From Flavobacterium sp. UBA807 (GTDB taxonomy: Bacteria; Bacteroidota; Bacteroidia; Flavobacteriales; Flavobacteriaceae), in assembly GCA_002296885.1 (NCBI GenBank), contig DBIH01000006.1:1-28360 (forward strand): DNA of 28,360 nucleotides, given 5' to 3'. Position numbers and translations under genes: made by a program. Positions 17,028 through 24,353 of this stretch are shown piece after piece. A model generated the notes under the pieces. The model was given only the letters and a program-made list of their open reading frames with translations. It did no database searches and had not been told where the DNA came from. How positions within the stretch are numbered: the first letter of the stretch is position 1; each line of letters begins with the position of its first letter.

Positions 17028-17672
17028 ATGGAAGACTTAAGCAATTACAGAAAGTCCTACGAGAAAAGCCAGCTTCTGGAAAACGCTATTCCGGATGACC
17101 CAATTAATTTATTCCACAAATGGTTTCATGAGACCAAAGAGTTTGGTGGAGTAGATGAAGTCAATGCTATGACCTTAGCTACAATTGGTTTGGACGGTTT
17201 TCCGAAATCGAGAGTTGTCCTACTCAAAAAATATAACGAAGAAGGTTTTATATTTTATACCAATTATAATTCAGAAAAAGGAAAAGCAATCCTTAACAAT
17301 CCTAACGTTTGTCTTTCTTTCTTTTGGCACAGCATGGAAAGACAGGTTATTATAAAAGGAATAGCTGAGAAAACCCCGCAATATGTTTCAGATAATTATT
17401 TCGAATCAAGACCTGATGGAAGTAAGCTTGGCGCGATAATTTCTGCACAAAGCGAAGTGATACCATCAAGAGAATTTTTAGATGATAAACTAAAAGAACT
17501 CGAAATCAAGTATAATGGTAAAGCAATTCCGCGCCCTGATTATTGGGGTGGTTTTTTAATAAGGCCAATAGAAGTTGAGTTTTGGCAGGGAAGAGCAAAC
17601 CGTTTGCATGACAGAATTCGATATCAGCTTCAGGATAGTTTCGATTGGAAAATTGATCGCCTTTCACCATAA
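17028..17672 (+). CDS. pdxH: Pyridoxamine 5'-phosphate oxidase
   Basis: FMN-dependent oxidase that converts pyridoxine/pyridoxamine 5'-phosphate to pyridoxal 5'-phosphate; it supplies the PLP used, for example, by ThrC. From the ATG at 17028 it is 214 aa, the normal family length, and begins MEDLSNYRKSYEKSQL. The upstream ATG at 16998 would add ten untypical residues and is less likely. Visible motifs are SRVVLLKKYNEEGFIFYTNY (FMN binding), FFWHSMERQV, SRPDGSKLGAIISAQS and the C-terminal WQGRANRLHDRIRY. It is the last gene of the STAS-like/rnz/pdxH run, and a terminator hairpin follows 28 nt after the stop. Confidence 0.95.
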   Translation: MEDLSNYRKSYEKSQLLENAIPDDPINLFHKWFHETKEFGGVDEVNAMTLATIGLDGFPKSRVVLLKKYNEEGFIFYTNYNSEKGKAILNNPNVCLSFFWHSMERQVIIKGIAEKTPQYVSDNYFESRPDGSKLGAIISAQSEVIPSREFLDDKLKELEIKYNGKAIPRPDYWGGFLIRPIEVEFWQGRANRLHDRIRYQLQDSFDWKIDRLSP

Positions 17673-17700
17673 ATTATATAAACAAATCCGGAAATCATAT

Positions 17701-17725
17701 AAACCACTCATCGAGTGGTTTTTTA
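17701..17725 (+). terminator. Terminator after pdxH
   Basis: AAACCACTC-ATC-GAGTGGTTT forms a 9-bp stem with a 3-nt loop, followed by a T-run. It closes the STAS-like/rnz/pdxH transcript. Confidence 0.88.
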
Positions 17726-17892
17726 GTTTTACAACCGAGAATCAAGCTATCGACGAAATACATTTAAGTAGGAAATATTCCTATAATAATATTTAAATTA
17801 TGCATTTCATCGATTTTATTTTGCATTTAAACGGTATTTGATGTAAACTTGTCCAACCAAATCAAACAAACGTTCTGTCATTATTAATCTCA

Positions 17893-17923
17893 ATAAAGTG
17901 TTTGCCCCACATCTACTTTATTA
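17893..17923. repeat. Inverted repeat upstream of the CAP lipoprotein
   Basis: AATAAAGT (17893-17900) and its exact complement ACTTTATT (17916-17923) are separated by 15 nt and end 18 nt before the start codon. It could be an operator or a 5'-UTR hairpin. The same spacer also holds TAGGAA-ATA-TTCCTA (17769-17783). Confidence 0.6.
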
Positions 17924-17941
17924 AAAACTTAACCTACTACT

Positions 17942-18448
17942 ATGAAAGCAAAAATGTTTAGAGCATTATTGCCGTTAGCAATTGTGTTCACTATGGTATC
18001 CTGTTCTTCTGACTCTTCAGAAGGTTCTTCAACAGACAACAAAGTTGTTACTGTTTACAACTACAACCAAACCGAATTACAGCTAATTACCCTTATCAAC
18101 AATCACCGTGCAAGCATCGGATTGAAAACCCTTGAAGTGGTAAATCACATTTCTTACAAATCGGAAGAACACAATCTTTACATGATTGAGAACAAAGTGG
18201 TAAACCACGATTACTTTCAGCAAAGAGCCGATAATCTTAAACAAGTATTAGGTGCAGAAAGAGTAGGTGAGAATATCGCTTACAACTACCTCACTGCAGA
18301 AAGTGCTTTCAATGCATGGATGAACAGCCCTGAACATAGAGCCAACATGGAAGGCGACTATACACACTTCGGAATTTCAGTTACTACTGATCCTGACACA
18401 GGAAAAAAATATTACACTAATTTGTTTATGAAGAAAAAAGGTTCATAA
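17942..18448 (+). CDS. CAP (SCP/PR-1) domain lipoprotein
   Basis: A 168-aa lipoprotein: signal peptide with lipobox MVSC, lipidated Cys21, followed by a Ser-rich tether (SSDSSEGSSTDN). The CAP domain covers about residues 42-165. It begins with LITLINNHRASIGLKTLEV and contains a His in the HNLYMIENKVVNHDYF region, the GENIAYN motif and AFNAWMNSPEHRANMEG, the typical CAP signatures with their His/Glu pocket. Bacterial CAP proteins are extracellular or envelope proteins of mostly unknown activity. It appears to be a single-gene transcript, with a hairpin after the stop. Confidence 0.92.
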   Translation: MKAKMFRALLPLAIVFTMVSCSSDSSEGSSTDNKVVTVYNYNQTELQLITLINNHRASIGLKTLEVVNHISYKSEEHNLYMIENKVVNHDYFQQRADNLKQVLGAERVGENIAYNYLTAESAFNAWMNSPEHRANMEGDYTHFGISVTTDPDTGKKYYTNLFMKKKGS

Positions 18449-18505
18449 ACTTAGTAAACAATAAAATAGTTTGATTATTGTTTTGTTTGATTTTGACAGA
18501 TCGAA

Positions 18506-18532
18506 AAAACCCACTCTCTAAAAGTGGGTTTT
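18506..18532. terminator. Bidirectional terminator
   Basis: AAAACCCACT-CTCTAAA-AGTGGGTTTT gives a 10-bp stem with A- and T-runs on either side. It sits between the CAP lipoprotein gene and the convergent exonuclease-like gene and can serve both. Confidence 0.88.
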
Positions 18533-18533
18533 A

Positions 18534-19127
18534 TTATTTAAATCCTAATCGGGCTTTTAACTTTAGGAATAATAATGCTATTGAATAGGCATCATCCGAA
18601 GTTGAATTTCTTTCACTTTCCGGGAGTTTGTAATGCTTTACCAAATCATCTAACGAAAAAGATTTGTTGGAAATATCCATCAGTTTTTGATGCATGATTT
18701 CAACATCCAAAGCTTCATTTTTTAACCTTCCACATTCCATTTTTTCCAAAACTTCATTAATCATTTCAATATCAAAATGAATTCGATGCCCGACTAATAC
18801 AGCATTTCCAATATATTCAATAAGCGATTGAATAGCCTGTGGTTCCGCTAATTTTGGTAATTTACTTTCAATCAAAAATTCATTGGATAAACCATTGTCA
18901 TGAAGATATTTGTATTGTAGGATAACCACTTCAAAATTATCACCAATACGAATAGCATCATTTACAACGGCAACAGCTCCAAATGATAATATCACATCTC
19001 TTTTAGGACTCAGGCCTGTAGTTTCCGTGCTTAAGACGACATATCTATTCGATTTGGTTTCAAATTTTGCCAAATATTGTTTCCAGAATTCCGGATATTT
19101 ACTCGAACCCTTAAGCCAATCTAACAT
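18534..19127 (-). CDS. DnaQ-fold (DEDDh-like) protein with altered active site
   Basis: A 197-aa protein of the DnaQ/epsilon 3'-5' exonuclease fold. The Exo I motif reads VLSTETTGLSP at 31-41: Glu35 is present but the first catalytic Asp is replaced by Ser33. Exo II reads GHRIHFD with Asp119. Exo III reads RNSTSDDA: Asp179 is present but the general-base His five residues before it is replaced by Asn174. Two of five DEDDh residues are therefore missing, which suggests weak or no nuclease activity and perhaps a binding role. It starts 1 nt after the stop of the cNMP/CBS/DUF294 gene, so translation is probably coupled. DUF294 genes next to DnaQ-like genes are a known arrangement in several phyla. 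The fold assignment is firm; the activity is doubtful. Confidence 0.88.
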   Translation of the reverse strand: MLDWLKGSSKYPEFWKQYLAKFETKSNRYVVLSTETTGLSPKRDVILSFGAVAVVNDAIRIGDNFEVVILQYKYLHDNGLSNEFLIESKLPKLAEPQAIQSLIEYIGNAVLVGHRIHFDIEMINEVLEKMECGRLKNEALDVEIMHQKLMDISNKSFSLDDLVKHYKLPESERNSTSDDAYSIALLFLKLKARLGFK

Positions 19128-19128
19128 A

Positions 19129-21045
19129 TTAAGAGAATTGGGTTAATTGAAACTTATCTTTAATCAAATCTTCAAGTTCCTTCATTGGTTCCATAGCATT
19201 TTTCAGCCTCTCCCTGTCAACTTTAGACATTTCTTCAATATTGATAAAATCGCCGGAGGTGTCATTTTTTAAACCTTCAAGTGTTCTGAATTTAGACAGA
19301 ATTAAAAAGGCATCGGCACAATTCAGATATATTTCAGCAAATTTTGGGTCCGTTATAGCTAATTGTTTAAATCGTTGATAGGTATTGTTAATTCCTTTTA
19401 AGTTCAAACTGACCGCAAATAGTCGGGCGCCGTCAACCAATGGCATGATTGCTTTTCTTTTTATATCAAATTTGCCTTTATTTTCTCCTTCTTCTTCAAG
19501 ATTAAATTTCTTGAAAAAATTAAGTGGTGGACTTTTCCTTAAAGTATCGTTCCCAAGAAAATCAAAGAATAAGGCGTTGTTCTTAGTATTCTTGAAGATT
19601 ACTTCATTCAAATTGTCTTCTATTTTACTTTCACCAATCACAAATTCATAATCAAAGAATATACTGCTTATGTCATTTGATTTTTCCCCAGGTGTCTTCA
19701 TCCAACTGTTGTATTGCTTTATCCAGTCTGACATCGATTTACACCAAAGCATATTGCTTGCCATATGTCCGTGTGGACAATAGTTATAGCCAACTTTCTC
19801 TAATATAGCTGTAGCTCTTTTGGCTAATTTTAAGAAGTAATCCTTAACGTCCCTGTAATTTTCAGCTGCGACATCTTCAAACACCAAAAAACTATCCTGA
19901 TCGGTCAATAAAAACTGCTCTTTTCTTCCTTGGCTGCCAATGCTAAACCAGGCGTATCGGGCAGGAGGTGAACCTAAATCCAGGATTGCCAACTCAACAG
20001 AGCGCTTTATAATTGCTGTAATAATTTCTCCTGAAATATTATAGATATGCGGTAACGGAATATTTTTCGCAATAGAAGTCTGAATTAAATCGGTCAATTT
20101 TTCTCTAACCAGTTTAAGTTCTTTAGGAGAGTGTGAACGTTTAATTTCTTTAATCAGAACACCAGGATTGTTAGCCTGAGCGACAATCAAGTCATGTTCA
20201 GAAATAACACCTTTAACATCTGATTTGTCTGAACCATCGGCAGTTACACACAAATGACTTACATTATTCTTTAACATCAAAAGCTGCGCTTCGGCAACCG
20301 AAACATTTTCAGGAACGGTTATTACCGGCGAAGACATTATTCTGTCGATTGTTGAAATAAGAGGGAATCTACCGTTAGCTATTTTCGATCTGAAATCACT
20401 GTCTGTAATAATTCCAATTGGATAGTTCTGATTGGTAACAATGACATTATCTGCCATATTTTCTGTCATTAACTGTGCCGTATCCTTAGCCAGAGCATTA
20501 ATAGCAACCTTTAAAGGCGATTTATTATATGCAAGCGATTGAAAATATTGTATTTCGGGCTGTTGGTTTTCTGTATAAACGTTATCAGTAATAAGCTTCC
20601 CGCGATTTTCTTTATCAAATGGATTTCTGGTATTTGTAGCAAAACTTTCTAATAAGAAGTCCAAGACCTGGGGATTCTTGGCAACAAAAGGTTTAAAACT
20701 GTTAATAGGAATGGCATAAACAATACTATCTTCACGGGCCTTGGCCGTCATCATATAATTGTTCTTTGCAAAAAAAGGACGAAGACCAAAAACATCACCG
20801 GGATAACATTTGTTTAATAATGTTTCCTCAGCATCTGCAATAACAGTGAGATTAATCACTCCGGAAGCAACCACATAAAAACTATCATGGAGTTTGTCAT
20901 TAATTTGAAATAAGATTTGATGCTTATCTAAATTTACAACACCAATACTTGTAGCAACCTGAATCAGTTCGTCATGAGTTAAATAATTGAATGGTGAATA
21001 TTCTTTTAAAAAGTTGGCAATATTTTCTGCAATTGAATTACTCAT
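19129..21045 (-). CDS. cNMP-binding-like / CBS pair / DUF294 nucleotidyltransferase-like protein
   Basis: A 638-aa four-part signalling protein. Residues about 14-130 form a cyclic-nucleotide-binding-like barrel, but the phosphate-binding cassette reads PGDVFGLRPFF...NYMMTAKA and lacks the usual Arg, so canonical cAMP binding is doubtful. A CBS pair (about 170-300) should bind adenine nucleotides. The DUF294 domain (about 330-470) has the GlnD-like nucleotidyltransferase motif GSQGRKEQ followed by TDQD (about 367-381), apparently intact. A C-terminal DUF294_C helical domain follows (about 490-635). The family is thought to sense metabolites and perhaps nucleotidylate a partner; in other bacteria it often neighbours acetate-uptake genes, which are absent here. 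It is co-transcribed with the DnaQ-fold gene. Confidence 0.92.
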   Translation of the reverse strand: MSNSIAENIANFLKEYSPFNYLTHDELIQVATSIGVVNLDKHQILFQINDKLHDSFYVVASGVINLTVIADAEETLLNKCYPGDVFGLRPFFAKNNYMMTAKAREDSIVYAIPINSFKPFVAKNPQVLDFLLESFATNTRNPFDKENRGKLITDNVYTENQQPEIQYFQSLAYNKSPLKVAINALAKDTAQLMTENMADNVIVTNQNYPIGIITDSDFRSKIANGRFPLISTIDRIMSSPVITVPENVSVAEAQLLMLKNNVSHLCVTADGSDKSDVKGVISEHDLIVAQANNPGVLIKEIKRSHSPKELKLVREKLTDLIQTSIAKNIPLPHIYNISGEIITAIIKRSVELAILDLGSPPARYAWFSIGSQGRKEQFLLTDQDSFLVFEDVAAENYRDVKDYFLKLAKRATAILEKVGYNYCPHGHMASNMLWCKSMSDWIKQYNSWMKTPGEKSNDISSIFFDYEFVIGESKIEDNLNEVIFKNTKNNALFFDFLGNDTLRKSPPLNFFKKFNLEEEGENKGKFDIKRKAIMPLVDGARLFAVSLNLKGINNTYQRFKQLAITDPKFAEIYLNCADAFLILSKFRTLEGLKNDTSGDFINIEEMSKVDRERLKNAMEPMKELEDLIKDKFQLTQFS

Positions 21046-21073
21046 GCGGAAGTTTATTAATAAATGTGATGTA

Positions 21074-21081
21074 CAAAAATA
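21074..21081 (-). promoter_or_regulatory. Candidate promoter of the cNMP/CBS/DUF294 operon
   Basis: The minus strand reads TATTTTTG, an exact TAnnTTTG match, 28 nt before the start codon. No TTG at the ideal -33 distance is evident. Confidence 0.5.
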
Positions 21082-21151
21082 CTAAAGCATATGAGAAGAA
21101 GAAGCCAATTACCAAAAAGATTTAAACAACCAATTGTGCATTATTTGGCAT

Positions 21152-21204
21152 ATTGTTTTAAAAAACTTTATTTTACATAATATAAATTATAGTTTAAAAA
21201 CAAT
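21152..21204. repeat. AT-rich imperfect inverted repeat
   Basis: ATTGTTTTAAAAAACT (21152-21167) and AGTTTAAAAACAAT (21191-21204) are inverted copies differing by a 2-nt gap, with a 23-nt AT-rich spacer. It lies in the 238-nt spacer between the helicase stop and the DUF294 operon, which otherwise shows no gene. Confidence 0.5.
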
Positions 21205-21283
21205 ACATTTTTTAAAAAAAGTTTTGAATTTGTTAACTAACTGTTTTTCAATCGCTATAAATCCCTTATTTAAATTATAAGTT

Positions 21284-22810
21284 TTAAAAATTTAATTCTC
21301 TATATAATTTTCCAATCGCCAAAGTGAGTTTGACTTTATAATCTTCAACAAGCCATTCTCGGTAATTTTTACTGGTTTTACCTAAACAATTGACGTACTT
21401 TTTAATACGGCTTTCAATATCATCTGATAACAATTTAGAAAGCATTCGCGCGCCGACAAGATCCTTTGAATTCTCAACGCACATTTGGGCATGTTGCAGT
21501 ACTGATTTTTCTATTACTTCCTTCGCACGCAAATTCATTGCGGTTACTCTTTTGAATTCTTCTTCAATATCCATAGAAACATCTGCTGTTTTTGAAAACA
21601 TCTTCCGGACACTTTCGGGCATCGTATATCTGAAGTTGTTTTCAATTTCAGCATCATCACGCAGGCTTTCTAAATAATATTCGGGTGATTTAAAAATATG
21701 CTGCCAGTCAACCGGGTCATTCCATAAACCAAAACGCAGTGCGTTGTTTCCTAAATCAATGACTATGAATTCATCTTTGCCGGGCAATTTTCTCGAACCA
21801 CGCCCAATCATTTGAAAATATAATGTTAGAGATTTGGTGGCACGGTTCAATATTATGCTTTCTACTGTGGGCTCATCAAAACCTGTGGTTAAAATCCCAA
21901 CGGATGTAAGAATCGCATCCGGAGTTTTTTTGAACCAATGCAGAATTTCTTTTCGGTCTTCAACTGAAGTTGTATTATCAAGATGCCTTATTCCGTAACC
22001 GGCTTCCTTGAAAGTTTCATATACATATAAAGATGTATGGATTCCGTTATTGAAAATAAGCGTCTTTTTTCCCAATGATTTTTCAGTATAGGCATGCATC
22101 AGCTTTTCCTGCATTACCATATTTGTATACAAATCATCAGAAGACTTAACAGTATAATCACCATTTATTCCGACTTTTAATGATGTCAATCCAACATCAT
22201 AACTATAGGTTGTTGCCTTAGCCAAAAAGCCTTTATCAATAAGTGATTGAATAGTGTCACCTACAATAAGTTCGCTATAATTATGATGCATCGGCAACTT
22301 AATATTTGAACTCAAAGGTGTTGCGGTAACTCCGAGAATAAATGATTTTTTGAATTGGTTCAACAGCTTTCGGAACGAATTGTAATGAGCTTCATCTATG
22401 ATTACCAAACCAACATTATCAATTTCTAATTTTTCGTCGTTCAAACGGTTTTTAAGTGTTTCCACCATAGCAACAAAACAAGAGTATTCATCCTGATCAG
22501 GTAGTTCCTTGATGTTGCTGTTGATGATTTTGTTTTTAACCTCAAATCCGTTAAGCATTTTAGAAGTCTGCTTGCAAAGCTCTATTCGATGTGTTAAAAC
22601 CACTACTTTTTTATCATGCTTTGATAAGTAGCGTCTAACGATTTCCGAAAATATTACTGTTTTTCCGCCTCCGGTTGGCAATTGATACAACAAATGATGA
22701 TCGCTTGGCGCATTATCTAACCGGTCAAAGATTTTGTCAATATCGCCTTTCTGGTAACTGTAAAGTTCCTTTTTTTCTTCAATTTCGTGTATAAAATCTT
22801 TTTGAGACAT
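21284..22810 (-). CDS. DEAD/DEAH-box (SF2) helicase
   Basis: A 508-aa ATP-dependent superfamily 2 helicase. Walker A LPTGGGKT is at residues 44-51, motif II DEAH at 139-142, motif III-like TATP at 162-165 and motif VI QMIGRGSR at 333-340. The second RecA domain contains TLIFNNGIHTS and TTGFDEPTVES. This is the compact type related to type III restriction R subunits and XPB/SSL2-like helicases. The C-terminal 120 residues are helical and unassigned; no nuclease motif, methylase or specificity gene is adjacent. It is therefore more likely a stand-alone DNA-repair or RNA helicase than part of a restriction system. It is divergent from the channel gene and appears monocistronic. Confidence 0.9.
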   Translation of the reverse strand: MSQKDFIHEIEEKKELYSYQKGDIDKIFDRLDNAPSDHHLLYQLPTGGGKTVIFSEIVRRYLSKHDKKVVVLTHRIELCKQTSKMLNGFEVKNKIINSNIKELPDQDEYSCFVAMVETLKNRLNDEKLEIDNVGLVIIDEAHYNSFRKLLNQFKKSFILGVTATPLSSNIKLPMHHNYSELIVGDTIQSLIDKGFLAKATTYSYDVGLTSLKVGINGDYTVKSSDDLYTNMVMQEKLMHAYTEKSLGKKTLIFNNGIHTSLYVYETFKEAGYGIRHLDNTTSVEDRKEILHWFKKTPDAILTSVGILTTGFDEPTVESIILNRATKSLTLYFQMIGRGSRKLPGKDEFIVIDLGNNALRFGLWNDPVDWQHIFKSPEYYLESLRDDAEIENNFRYTMPESVRKMFSKTADVSMDIEEEFKRVTAMNLRAKEVIEKSVLQHAQMCVENSKDLVGARMLSKLLSDDIESRIKKYVNCLGKTSKNYREWLVEDYKVKLTLAIGKLYRELNF

Positions 22811-22829
22811 AGCGATTTGTACAATTTTG

Positions 22830-22862
22830 CAAAAATACGTCTAAAAAAGTGTTGTCCCAAAA
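22830..22862 (-). promoter_or_regulatory. Promoter of the helicase gene
   Basis: The minus strand reads TTTTG (22858-22862), a 20-nt spacer, then TATTTTTG (22830-22837), matching both Bacteroidetes promoter elements, 19 nt before the ATG. Confidence 0.65.
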
Positions 22863-22954
22863 TTTAATCAGCTATTTGCAAAAACTTATCATCTACTTTT
22901 TAACAAATACAGGCTACTTTATCGTTTCTATTCTGCTTAATTGATGATATTGGT

Positions 22955-22962
22955 TATTTTTG
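22955..22962 (+). promoter_or_regulatory. Promoter -7 element of the channel gene
   Basis: TATTTTTG is an exact TAnnTTTG match; TTCTG at 22931-22935 stands 19 nt upstream. The in-frame TTG at 22960 falls inside this element, which argues that the true start is the ATG at 22987. Confidence 0.6.
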
Positions 22963-22986
22963 CAGTATAAATTACACTCATTAGAA

Positions 22987-24246
22987 ATGCATAAACTTGT
23001 AGAAAGAATATTTAACTGGTGTTATTCCTTATTAAAAAAATGGGATTTTGGCGAAACGCTCTCGGCTTACATAAGCCTTGCAGTCAACATAATTATCCTT
23101 GGGATTCTATCCTATTTAATTTATCTGCTTTTCCGGTTTGTATTAGTTCGAACGATGATTATTATTGCCAGAAGAACAAAGACACGATTTGATGACTTAT
23201 TGGTTTCAAATAAAACGGCCAAATATATTGCACATTTAATTCCCCTACTCTTTATCTATAAATCGGTTCCAATCATCCTTGACAATTTTGTTTATTGGGA
23301 ATCCGTATTCGGAAAACTGGTTGAAATTTATATTGTTTTATTAAGTTTATGGATTATCAAAACCATTCTCAATGCCCTGCGCGATCATTTAAAAACCGAT
23401 CACAAATACAGCGACAAGCCAATAGACAGTTACATCCAAGTAATCATGATAGTGCTTTGGATTTTCGCTTTTATTTTTGTCATTTCCAAAATCTTTGATA
23501 TCACAACCGGAACAATGCTTGGCACTTTTGGAGCTGTTTCGGCTATTATCATTTTAATATTCCGCGATACCATTTTGGGTTTTGTGGCAAGTGTTCAGGT
23601 TTCATTAAACGATATGGTTCGCATTGGAGACTGGATAACGTTTGACAAATTTGGCGCCGATGGAGATGTTATTGAAATTAACCTTGCTACTGTTAAGGTT
23701 AGGAATTTTGACAATACAACGACTACCATTCCAACCTACAGCATGATTTCAGATTCTTTCAGAAACTGGCGTGGTATGCTGAATTCGGAAGGAAGACGAA
23801 TCAAAAGACATATCCTGATTAAAGCAAATACTATTCGTTTCTTAGATGAAAATGAACTTGCCGAATTGAAAAAAATACAATTAGTCAGCAGCTATATTGA
23901 GCTACGACAAACGGAAATTGACAAGTACAACCAAACTCATAAAATTGACAAATCGGTTTTGGTCAACGGAAGGAATATGACCAACTTTGGTTTATTCAGA
24001 AAATACATCACTCAATACTTAAGTCAGTACCCTGGGCTGAATAAAGACATGATATTGCTCTGTCGGCAGCTGCAACCTACTCCACAAGGAGTTCCATTGG
24101 AAATTTATACATTTTCCAGTGATAAACGTTTTGAAAATTACGAATATATAATGGCTGATATTTTCGACCATATTTTTGCTTCAATCCGTTATTTTGATTT
24201 AGAAATTTACGAGATGCCGTCAGGAAAAAGCGACTTTGTAGAATAA
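22987..24246 (+). CDS. MscS-family mechanosensitive channel (YbdG/MscM-like)
   Basis: Inner-membrane channel that opens under membrane tension and helps survive osmotic downshock. From the ATG at 22987 it has 419 aa, close to E. coli YbdG. Several N-terminal transmembrane helices are followed by the pore helix near residues 174-200 (GTMLGTFGAVSAIIILIFRDTILGF). The MscS beta domain follows (VQVSLNDMVRIGDWI, ATVKVRNFDNTTTTIPTYSMISDSFRNWRGM). The SFRNWRGM...GRRIKRHI segment is typical of the YbdG subgroup, which also has an insertion in the cytoplasmic part. A longer reading from TTG 22960 is rejected because that TTG lies in the promoter. Confidence 0.92.
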   Translation: MHKLVERIFNWCYSLLKKWDFGETLSAYISLAVNIIILGILSYLIYLLFRFVLVRTMIIIARRTKTRFDDLLVSNKTAKYIAHLIPLLFIYKSVPIILDNFVYWESVFGKLVEIYIVLLSLWIIKTILNALRDHLKTDHKYSDKPIDSYIQVIMIVLWIFAFIFVISKIFDITTGTMLGTFGAVSAIIILIFRDTILGFVASVQVSLNDMVRIGDWITFDKFGADGDVIEINLATVKVRNFDNTTTTIPTYSMISDSFRNWRGMLNSEGRRIKRHILIKANTIRFLDENELAELKKIQLVSSYIELRQTEIDKYNQTHKIDKSVLVNGRNMTNFGLFRKYITQYLSQYPGLNKDMILLCRQLQPTPQGVPLEIYTFSSDKRFENYEYIMADIFDHIFASIRYFDLEIYEMPSGKSDFVE

Positions 24247-24255
24247 ATTATATCA

Positions 24256-24297
24256 TTCCAATCAATAAAGCTTAAAAAAGTTGATTATTAATTGGAA
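24256..24297. repeat. Inverted repeat overlapping the ompA-type promoter
   Basis: TTCCAATCAATAA (24256-24268) and TTATTAATTGGAA (24285-24297) match as an inverted repeat at 12 of 13 positions, with a 16-nt spacer. The right arm fills most of the spacer between the -33 and -7 elements of the OmpA-family gene, as an operator would. Confidence 0.6.
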
Positions 24298-24310
24298 ACA
24301 TTTATATTTG
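24281..24310 (+). promoter_or_regulatory. Promoter of the OmpA-family gene
   Basis: TTG (24281-24283), a 19-nt spacer, then TATATTTG (24303-24310): both Bacteroidetes consensus elements at the ideal distance. Predicted 5' UTR is about 36 nt. Confidence 0.75.
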
Positions 24311-24353
24311 TAACGATTTTAACATTATTATTGATAATTGCAAACCTTGCCAA

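Noticed and set aside
17575..17796. 73-aa frame overlapping the pdxH end
   Set aside because: It overlaps pdxH in another frame and runs through the pdxH terminator; no start signal or family resemblance.
21284..22810. SF2 helicase as part of a restriction or phage-defence system
   Set aside because: No methylase, specificity subunit, nuclease or other defence gene is adjacent; neighbours are a channel and a signalling operon, and the gene has its own promoter.
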